In this document: positions 1 to 5,325 of the stretch, in pieces
Layout: each line of letters opens with the position of its first letter
How positions within the stretch are numbered: position 1 is the first letter of the stretch
Origin: Stenotrophomonas sp.
Lineage (GTDB): Bacteria > Pseudomonadota > Gammaproteobacteria > Xanthomonadales > Xanthomonadaceae
DNA: 7,026 bases
NCBI GenBank assembly: GCA_003525885.1
Contig: DQIG01000127.1
Span: 683 to 7,708 of the forward strand
Direction: 5' to 3'
Notes under the pieces: generated by a model
The model's input: only the letters and a program-made list of their open reading frames with translations
Told to the model about the DNA's origin: nothing
Databases searched by the model: none
Made by a program: the position numbers and the translations under genes

Positions 1-602
1 TCGTGGCTCATGTTGGCCAGGAATCGACTCTTGGCCTCGCTGGCGCGGCGCGCCTCGGCCATCGCTTCGGTCAGCTGCCTCAGCAGCGTCGAGAAGTACA
101 ACGGTACCGCCGCCAGGCCGAGCCAGAGGCCGATGGCCAGGCGGAAATTCTGTTGCCAGTACGGGGTCAGCAGCACGGTGCAACCGAAGCTCACCATCGC
201 CATTGCCACCGCCACGTACAGGTAGTGGTTGCCGAAGCGCATGCCATTACCGACCGTCACCCACATAACCACGATGTAGACCCAGGCCAGTGGCTCGCCC
301 ATCTGCACCATGCCGGCGGCAATCAGGCCGTAGTCGGCCAGCATGCCCAGCACGCGGCGTGGATCGGAACGCGCCGGCCGCCACAACAGCCAACCGAACA
401 GCAGCAGCGACAGGCTCAGGCCGGTCAGCACGATCGCCAGCACGCCCACGTACTGCGTGTGCGGCAGGTCGTGGCGCGGTGCCGGCAACAGCACGTAGGC
501 CAGGATCAGGCTGATCAGGACAATGCGGACGATCTGCTGGCCGTGCTCACTGTCCTGGCGCTGGGACAGGCGCAGCCGCAGCTGCGACAACAGCCGTTTC
601 AC
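1..602 (-). CDS. rpfC: DSF-sensing hybrid histidine kinase RpfC, N-terminal part (cut by window edge)
   Basis: This is the membrane sensor of the DSF quorum-sensing system, which perceives the fatty-acid signal and relays phosphate to RpfG. Only 200 complete codons are present, read directly by translating the minus strand. The protein starts at a GTG that overlaps the rpfG stop (GTGA), so the two genes are probably translationally coupled; the next in-frame Met (residue 87) lies inside the membrane region. After a short basic N-terminus (1-23), hydrophobic stretches lie at about 24-41, 51-74, 85-101, 105-120, 127-146 and 153-173, giving five or six membrane passes. A linker rich in Ala, Glu and Arg then leads to the H-box SRFLANMSH, ending in His200 at the window edge, where X. 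campestris RpfC has its phosphorylated His198. The dimerisation remainder, ATPase, receiver and Hpt domains lie outside the window. R15, D17, S18, E19 and L174 match residues I recall as required for DSF sensing. Confidence 0.9.
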   Translation of the reverse strand, partial: MKRLLSQLRLRLSQRQDSEHGQQIVRIVLISLILAYVLLPAPRHDLPHTQYVGVLAIVLTGLSLSLLLFGWLLWRPARSDPRRVLGMLADYGLIAAGMVQMGEPLAWVYIVVMWVTVGNGMRFGNHYLYVAVAMAMVSFGCTVLLTPYWQQNFRLAIGLWLGLAAVPLYFSTLLRQLTEAMAEARRASEAKSRFLANMSH

Positions 603-1744
603 GCGCCCAGCCCCGGGCGCGCGGACGCCATCGAATGTTCGGCGCAGATCTGGTCAAGCTGTTCGCGGCCGCGCAGCAGCGCATCCACGCATCGGGGATC
701 GAACAGGCGGCCACGCTGGGCGTAGAGATAAGCCAGGGTGGCTTCCATGGTCCATGCTTCCTTGTACGGACGGGGTGATATCAGGGCGTCGAAGACATCG
801 GCGACGGCCACGATGCGCGCTTCCAGCGGAATCGCATCGCCGACCAGCCCATCGGGATAGCCACTGCCGTCGTACCGTTCATGATGACGCAGTGCGATCA
901 ACGCGCCAACCTGGATGAAGCGATTCTGGCTACCACTCAGCAGTTCATGGCCAATACGCGGGTGCCGGCGCATGATCGCCAGCTCCTCCTCGTTGAGCTT
1001 GCCCTGCTTGAGCAGCACCGCATCGGGGATGGCGATCTTGCCCATGTCGTGCAGCGGCGCGGCCATCTCGATCAGGCGCACCTCCTCTTCAGGCAGCCCG
1101 AGCTGGTCGGCGATCAAGCCGGCCACGCGCGCCATGCGTTCCAGGTAGGCGCTGGTGCCGGCATCACGGAACTCGATTGCGCGCGCCAACCGCGACAGCG
1201 TCTCGCGCTCCCGCTCTTCAACTTCATGCATGCTGGCCAGCAGGCGCTGCTCCAGCGACAGCGCCCGCTGCTTCACGTTCTCGGTCTGCTGGCGCAGCTG
1301 CAACAGGTTGTAGCAGCGCGCACGCAGTTCGCGCGGGCGGATCGGCTTGACCAGGAAGTCGATGACACCTGCTTCCAGCGCGGCCTGCCGGATCGGCTCG
1401 TCGCCGACCACGGTGATCAGGATCACCGGAATGTCCCGGTGCTTGGGTAGGCGACGGAAACGACGGGCGAATTCCAGCCCGTCCATCTCCGGCATGCGGT
1501 AATCGAGCAGCAGCAGGTCGACCGGATGCGCTTCGCACCACGCCAATGCGGTCAGCGGATCGCCGAAGTCATACACGCTCAGTTCCGGCGCGATGTCCTC
1601 GATGACGTGACGCAGCATCGTCCGGGCGGAAGTCTGGTCGTCAACGATGACGATGTTCAACGCGTACTCTGCCTGGTTTTTCGACCATGCTGGATCATCA
1701 GCAGGCGAGGATACTCTGCCGCTGCGAACGCTCGCACCCTGCAT
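599..1744 (-). CDS. rpfG: Response regulator RpfG, receiver plus HD-GYP cyclic-di-GMP phosphodiesterase
   Basis: Cytoplasmic output protein of the DSF system: phosphorylation by RpfC activates degradation of cyclic di-GMP, which in xanthomonads controls virulence factors, motility and biofilm. The 381-residue length and near-continuous similarity to X. campestris RpfG make the identity clear. The receiver domain (about 29-145) has acidic pair D35/D36, phospho-acceptor D81 in LLLLDYRMPEMDG, T111 and K133. A coiled linker (about 150-185) leads to the HD-GYP domain (about 185-365). This shows H232/D233 in LHDMGKIAIPD, H261, H287/H288 with the signature HHERYDGSGYP (287-297), and D316. The His that usually opens the HD-GYP metal site appears to be Tyr200 here, as X. 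campestris RpfG also lacks it. The ATG at 1744 is supported by GGGAG eight bases upstream. It is the first gene of an rpfG-rpfC unit with no rpfH between, and a promoter is visible at 1869-1896. Confidence 0.96.
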   Translation of the reverse strand: MQGASVRSGRVSSPADDPAWSKNQAEYALNIVIVDDQTSARTMLRHVIEDIAPELSVYDFGDPLTALAWCEAHPVDLLLLDYRMPEMDGLEFARRFRRLPKHRDIPVILITVVGDEPIRQAALEAGVIDFLVKPIRPRELRARCYNLLQLRQQTENVKQRALSLEQRLLASMHEVEERERETLSRLARAIEFRDAGTSAYLERMARVAGLIADQLGLPEEEVRLIEMAAPLHDMGKIAIPDAVLLKQGKLNEEELAIMRRHPRIGHELLSGSQNRFIQVGALIALRHHERYDGSGYPDGLVGDAIPLEARIVAVADVFDALISPRPYKEAWTMEATLAYLYAQRGRLFDPRCVDALLRGREQLDQICAEHSMASARPGLGA

Positions 1745-1752
1745 CGGCCTGA

Positions 1753-1757
1753 CTCCC
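1753..1757 (-). promoter_or_regulatory. Ribosome binding site of rpfG
   Basis: GGGAG on the minus strand, eight bases before the ATG at 1744. It supports this start over internal in-frame starts and over any start nearer the conserved receiver domain. Confidence 0.75.
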
Positions 1758-1786
1758 GTGTCATGCGTCCCGGTTCATGATCGTCA

Positions 1787-1817
1787 TCACATTGTGAAGC
1801 GGGCTCTCCACACTGTG
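1787..1817 (-). promoter_or_regulatory. Two phased CACAnTGTG palindromes in the rpfG leader
   Basis: Two perfect palindromes, CACA-T-TGTG (1788-1796, extended to TCACA-T-TGTGA at 1787-1797) and CACA-C-TGTG (1809-1817), start exactly 21 bp apart, two helical turns. They lie between the predicted promoter and the rpfG start, a position suited to repression or leader control. The half-sites are in the opposite polarity to the Crp/Clp consensus TGTGA-N6-TCACA, so the regulator is not assigned. The arrangement is read directly; the operator function is inferred. Confidence 0.4.
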
Positions 1818-1868
1818 CACTCCCCTTGGCGCCGATCAAGCCACAACCGGCGTCAAGGTAGTGCAATA

Positions 1869-1896
1869 ACGATACGCCGAGTGCGGGAGGCGTCAA
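1869..1896 (-). promoter_or_regulatory. Predicted sigma70-type promoter of rpfG
   Basis: On the minus strand, -35 TTGACG (1896-1891) and -10 TATCGT (1874-1869) are separated by 16 bp. This predicts a transcript start near 1862 and an rpfG leader of about 118 nt. It is the best -35/-10 pair in the lysS-rpfG gap. A second TTGACG at about 1857-1852 has no good -10 partner. Confidence 0.5.
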
Positions 1897-1897
1897 T

Positions 1898-1924
1898 CGC
1901 GCCGTCTCGTTTCGGGACGGCGCG
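1898..1924 (-). terminator. Hairpin after lysS, probable terminator without T-tract
   Basis: Perfect 9-bp arms, cgcgccgtc (1898-1906) and gacggcgcg (1916-1924), enclose a 9-base loop 25 bases after the lysS stop. The stem is very GC-rich, but no T-run follows it on the minus strand; the only T-run (1938-1942) lies before the stem. It directly abuts the rpfG -35 element, so it may attenuate rather than fully block readthrough from lysS into rpfG. Confidence 0.5.
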
Positions 1925-1949
1925 CACAATCAGGAGTCAAAAAGACGAC

Positions 1950-3461
1950 TTACTGCTCCGGACGCATGTACGGGAACAGCAGCACGTCACGGATCGAGCT
2001 ACTGCCGGTCAGCAGCATCACCAGGCGATCGACGCCGATGCCGAGGCCGCCGGTCGGGGCCATGCCGTACTCCAGCGCACGGATGTAGTCGGCGTCGTAG
2101 TGCATGGCCTCGTCGTCGCCACCTTCCTTCGCGGCCACCTGGGCCTGGAAGCGCTGGGCCTGGTCTTCCGGGTCGTTCAGCTCGGAGAAGCCATTGGCCA
2201 GCTCCTTGCCGTTGACGAACAGCTCGAAGCGGTCGGTGTAGCCCGGATCATTGTCGTTGGCACGGGCCAGCGGCGAAACCTCCACCGGGTGGTCGGTGAT
2301 GAAGGTCGGCTGGATCAGGGTGTGCTCCACGGTCGCCTCGAAGATCTCCAGCAGCAGCTTGCCCCAGCCGTAGGACGGCTTGACACGGATCTTCAAGCGC
2401 TCGCAATGGCGCAGCAGCGCGTCACGGTCGGTGCAATCCGCCGCGGAGATTTCCGGATTGTGATGGCGCACCGCCTCGTCCATGCGCCAGCGGCGGAACG
2501 CCGGGCCCAGGTCGATCTTCGCGCCATCCCATTCCACCTCGGTGCCGCCATTGACCGCCTTGGCCACGTCACGGATCACGCCTTCGGTCAGATCCATGAT
2601 CTCGTTGTACGTGGCATAGGCCTCGTACAGCTCCATCATGGTGAATTCCGGGTTGTGGCGGGTGCTGACGCCTTCATTGCGGAAGTTGCGGTTGATCTCG
2701 TACACGCGCTCCAGGCCACCCACGGTCAGGCGCTTGAGGTACAGCTCCGGCGCCACGCGCAGGTACAGGTCCAGGTCCAGCGCATTGTGGTGGGTGGTGA
2801 ACGGCTTGGCCGCCGCGCCGCCGGGGATGTAATGCATCATCGGCGTCTCGACTTCGAGGAAGTCGCGGTTGTCCAGCCACGCGCGCATGGCGCGGATGAT
2901 CTTCGAGCGCTTGATGAAGACCGCGCGCGACTCCGGGGTCACGATCAGGTCGACGTAACGCTGGCGGTAACGCTGCTCGACGTCGGCCAGGCCATGCCAC
3001 TTGTCCGGCAGCGGGCGCAGCGACTTGGTCAGCAGGCGGATCGATTCGGCCTTGACCGACAGCTCACCGGTCTTGGTACGGGTCAGGCCGCCTTCCACGG
3101 CGATGATGTCGCCCACGTCCCAGCCCTTGAAGGCGGTGTAGGCATCGCCCAGCACGGCACCCTGCAGGAACAGCTGGATGCGGCCGGACTCGTCCTGGAT
3201 CTGCGCGAAGCTGGCCTTGCCCATGATGCGCTTGGCCATCAGGCGGCCCGCCATCTTCACCTGGCGGCCGTTGCCTTCCAGGGCTTCGGCGGTCCACTGC
3301 TCGGCATCGGCGAATTCTTCCTGCAGGCGGCCGGCGAAGTCCTCGCGACGGAAGTCGTTCGGGTACGCGATGCCCTGCCCACGCAGCGCTTTGAGTTTCT
3401 CACGGCGCTCGGCGATCAACTTGTTCTCGTCGACGGGGGGGGTATCGGTAGCTTCGCTCAT
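1950..3461 (-). CDS. lysS: Lysyl-tRNA synthetase, class II (LysS)
   Basis: Charges tRNA-Lys with lysine in the cytoplasm using ATP; essential for translation. The 503-residue length matches bacterial LysRS, which is about 500. An N-terminal helix region precedes an OB-fold anticodon-binding domain (about 66-145, with KMAGRLMAKRIMGKASFAQI). The class II core follows: motif 1 near 195-210 (FLEVETPMM), motif 2 at 260-277 (FRNEGVSTRHNPEFTMME, catalytic R261) and motif 3 at 472-484 (GLGIGVDRLVMLL, R479). The start at 3461 (MSEATDTPP) fits the family N-terminus. An in-frame ATG at 3524 would add a 21-residue Arg-rich extension, but it overlaps the best -10 element. No clear Shine-Dalgarno precedes 3461. 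Codons 7-9 hold a run of eight C. It stops with TAA. Older xanthomonad literature calls this gene, which neighbours the rpf cluster, lysU. Confidence 0.97.
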   Translation of the reverse strand: MSEATDTPPVDENKLIAERREKLKALRGQGIAYPNDFRREDFAGRLQEEFADAEQWTAEALEGNGRQVKMAGRLMAKRIMGKASFAQIQDESGRIQLFLQGAVLGDAYTAFKGWDVGDIIAVEGGLTRTKTGELSVKAESIRLLTKSLRPLPDKWHGLADVEQRYRQRYVDLIVTPESRAVFIKRSKIIRAMRAWLDNRDFLEVETPMMHYIPGGAAAKPFTTHHNALDLDLYLRVAPELYLKRLTVGGLERVYEINRNFRNEGVSTRHNPEFTMMELYEAYATYNEIMDLTEGVIRDVAKAVNGGTEVEWDGAKIDLGPAFRRWRMDEAVRHHNPEISAADCTDRDALLRHCERLKIRVKPSYGWGKLLLEIFEATVEHTLIQPTFITDHPVEVSPLARANDNDPGYTDRFELFVNGKELANGFSELNDPEDQAQRFQAQVAAKEGGDDEAMHYDADYIRALEYGMAPTGGLGIGVDRLVMLLTGSSSIRDVLLFPYMRPEQ

Positions 3462-3494
3462 GGATCTGCGGGAATCGTGTAGTGAGGGGGGGAT

Positions 3495-3519
3495 GTTGCG
3501 CCGGCACAGCCGGTTCAAC
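3495..3519 (-). other. Imperfect hairpin in the lysS leader
   Basis: Inner arms ccggc (3501-3505) and gccgg (3509-3513) close a 3-base loop. After a 2-base mismatch, outer arms gttg (3495-3498) and caac (3516-3519) pair. It overlaps the predicted lysS transcript start. It could be an operator or a leader structure, and could equally be chance in GC-rich DNA. Confidence 0.3.
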
Positions 3520-3528
3520 AGCATACCA
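3520..3528 (-). promoter_or_regulatory. Possible extended -10 promoter of lysS
   Basis: Minus-strand TGGTATGCT has the TGn extension followed by a 4-of-6 match to TATAAT. No convincing -35 lies 16-18 bp upstream, so an extended -10 promoter is the only reading. It would start the transcript near 3513 and so favour translation from 3461. Confidence 0.35.
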
Positions 3529-3556
3529 AAACCGCCCTGCCCCAGCCGGGAGAGGC

Positions 3557-3589
3557 GTCAGATCCCTTTGCGCAGCAAAGGGATCTGAC
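3557..3589 (-). terminator. Perfect 15-bp hairpin between the ThDP-enzyme gene and lysS
   Basis: Arms 3557-3571 (gtcagatccctttgc) and 3575-3589 (its exact reverse complement) enclose a 3-base loop, 33 bases after the ThDP-enzyme stop. A stem this strong would stop or stabilise the 3' end of the dehydrogenase/ThDP transcript, but there is no T-tract. From memory, palindromes with ends like TCAGATCCC...GACCCC recur between genes of Stenotrophomonas and Xanthomonas, so it may be one copy of a dispersed REP-like element. The copy number could not be tested here. Confidence 0.6.
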
Positions 3590-3621
3590 CCCATCCGGGA
3601 CCCTACCTGGACCCTGGATAT

Positions 3622-5262
3622 CTACCTGTTCCCGGGAAACGCCTGCCGCAGCTCGTCCACCAGCACCCGCTGGTTTTCCGAGTAATCGATCGGTACCGAC
3701 ACCAGGTGCACCCCGCCCTCGTTGAAGGCCGCCTCCAAGGTCGGGATGAACTGCTCGATGGCGGTCACCTCATGCCCCTTGCAGCCATACGCCTCGGCGT
3801 ACTTCACGAAATCGGGGTTGCTGAAGGTCATGCCATAGTCGGTGAAGCCATCCACCGCCTGCTTCCAGCGGATCATGCCGTAGGCGCCGTCGTTGAGGAT
3901 CAGCACCACCAGGTTCAGGCCCAGCCGGCGCGCCGTCTCCAGTTCCTGGCTGTTCATCATGAAACCGCCGTCGCCACACACCGCCAGCACCCGCCGCTGC
4001 GGATACAGGATCGAGGCCATGATCGCCGACGGCAGGCCGGCACCCATCGTCGCCAGCGCGTTGTCCAGCAGCAGCGTATTGGCCACCTGGGTGCGATAGT
4101 TCCGGGCGAACCAGATCTTGTACATGCCATTGTCCAGCGCCACGATGCCGTCCGGCGGCATCACCTGGCGCACGTCGTGCACCAGCCGCTGCGGGGTGAA
4201 CCCGGCCTCTTCGGCACGGTCGGCCAGGTGATCGAGGATGGTCGCGCGCAGCGGCAGCAGCGCCGCGGCATTCGGTACTGCGCCCTCGATGCGGTCGGCC
4301 AGCTGGGTCAGCGAACGGCCGATATCGCCGATCACCTCCACCTGCGGGAAGTACACCTGCTCCACCGCCGCCTGTGAGTAGCCGATGTGGATCACGGTCG
4401 GCCCACCCGGGCGCATCACGAATGGCGGCTTCTCGGTGACCTCGTGGCCGATGGTCACGATCACGTCGGCCTGGTCGATCGCCATGTGCACATAGTCGCG
4501 CTCGGTCAGCGCTGCGGTACCCATGTACAGGCCCGAACCGCCGGCCACCGCGCCCTTGCCCATCTGCGTGGTGAAAAACGGGATGCCGGCACGCAGCACA
4601 AAGGCCGACAGCGCTTCACTGGACTGCGGTCGCGATGCCGCCGAGGCGATCATCAGCAGTGGGCGCTTGGCATTGCGGATGATCTCCGCCGCACGATCCA
4701 GTGCTTCCGGACTGGCGATTGGCCGATCCACCGCATGTGGCGGAATCAGTGCCACGCCCTCGACCTCATCGGCGGCGATGTCCTCCGGCAGTTCCAGCAG
4801 TACCGGGCCAGGGCGTTCTTCCTGGGCAACGCGGAACGCCTCGCGGACGATGGTCGGGATCGTGCGCGCCGAGACGATCTGCCGTGCCTGCTTGGTCAGC
4901 GGCTTCATCGTGCCGACGATGTCGACGATCTGGAAGCGCGCCTGCTTGCTGGCGACGATGCCCTTCTGGCCGGTGATCATGATCACCGGCCACGCCCCCA
5001 GCAGCGCATAGGCGGCGCCGGTGGTGAAGTTGAGTGCACCCGGACCGAGCGTGGCCAGGCACACGCCGGGCTTGCCGGTCAGGCGCCCATATGTGGCCGC
5101 CATGAACACCGCTGCCTGCTCGTGGCGCGTGATGACCAGCTCGATGCTGGAATGGCGCAGCGACTCGACCACGTCGAGGTTTTCTTCGCCGGGAATACCG
5201 AAAATGCGCTCGACGCCTTCATTCTCAAGCGCGGCGACAAGCAGATCTGAACCCTTGGACAT
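3622..5262 (-). CDS. Acetolactate-synthase-like ThDP-dependent enzyme (possible 2-oxoglutarate decarboxylase)
   Basis: This enzyme uses thiamine diphosphate to decarboxylate a 2-oxo acid. Its 546 residues cover the full three-domain fold. The N-terminal Pyr domain (1 to about 165) begins with FGIPGEENLD and carries catalytic Glu48 in TRHEQAA. The central domain spans about 185-330. The C-terminal PP domain (about 360-530) has the ThDP/Mg site GDGGFMMNSQE (430-440) through NDGAYGM (458-463). It is annotated in most genomes as acetolactate synthase large subunit, but no regulatory subunit gene is adjacent. The conserved acetohydroxyacid-synthase segment GMVRQWQ reads GMIRWKQ here (462-468), so the Trp is shifted. 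The partner dehydrogenase directly upstream suggests the product is an aldehyde, perhaps succinic semialdehyde from 2-oxoglutarate; pyruvate to acetolactate remains possible. The start is supported by AAAAGGA (5279-5273), ten bases upstream. It stops with TAG. Confidence 0.85.
   Translation of the reverse strand: MSKGSDLLVAALENEGVERIFGIPGEENLDVVESLRHSSIELVITRHEQAAVFMAATYGRLTGKPGVCLATLGPGALNFTTGAAYALLGAWPVIMITGQKGIVASKQARFQIVDIVGTMKPLTKQARQIVSARTIPTIVREAFRVAQEERPGPVLLELPEDIAADEVEGVALIPPHAVDRPIASPEALDRAAEIIRNAKRPLLMIASAASRPQSSEALSAFVLRAGIPFFTTQMGKGAVAGGSGLYMGTAALTERDYVHMAIDQADVIVTIGHEVTEKPPFVMRPGGPTVIHIGYSQAAVEQVYFPQVEVIGDIGRSLTQLADRIEGAVPNAAALLPLRATILDHLADRAEEAGFTPQRLVHDVRQVMPPDGIVALDNGMYKIWFARNYRTQVANTLLLDNALATMGAGLPSAIMASILYPQRRVLAVCGDGGFMMNSQELETARRLGLNLVVLILNDGAYGMIRWKQAVDGFTDYGMTFSNPDFVKYAEAYGCKGHEVTAIEQFIPTLEAAFNEGGVHLVSVPIDYSENQRVLVDELRQAFPGNR
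4967..4992. repeat. Perfect 26-bp palindrome inside the ThDP-enzyme gene
   Basis: All 13 base pairs match around the centre 4979/4980, with no spacer; each half reads tggccggtgatca on its own strand. It encodes W-P-V-I-M-I-T-G and part of the next codon (residues 91-99). Part of the symmetry comes from common codons for V-I-x-I-T (GTG ATC nnn ATC ACC). Confidence 0.9.
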
Positions 5263-5325
5263 TGGAATGCCGTCCTTTTCGCTGGACTGATGGTGGATCG
5301 TTGCAGGAAGGATGGAAGCTGCGCG

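Noticed and set aside
599..602. Room for an rpfH-like membrane gene between rpfG and rpfC, as in X. campestris
   Set aside because: The two genes overlap by four bases (GTGA), so no gene lies between them.
3..725. A 240-codon open frame on the plus strand
   Set aside because: It is antisense to rpfC and the end of rpfG, with a Gln/His/Arg-rich low-complexity product.
1411..1428. cggtgatc-ag-gatcaccg inverted repeat inside rpfG
   Set aside because: It is explained by common codons for the V-I-L-I-T strand; it is shorter and has a spacer, unlike the 26-bp palindrome at 4967.
1809..1817. Crp/Clp binding site upstream of rpfG
   Set aside because: The half-sites run CACA...TGTG, opposite to TGTGA-N6-TCACA, with a 1-base spacer.
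3435..3442. Phase-variable on/off switching of lysS
   Set aside because: LysRS is essential and no second lysS is seen, so an off state would be lethal; only the tract itself is reported.
1647..3482. A 611-codon open frame on the plus strand
   Set aside because: It runs antisense to the clear lysS gene and into the intergenic gap. Its protein is rich in His, Gln, Arg and Val without any recognisable domain, as expected for the opposite strand of a high-GC gene.
3462..3621. Lysine riboswitch or T-box upstream of lysS
   Set aside because: The leader is too short and shows only one small hairpin; neither class is expected at this gene in this group.
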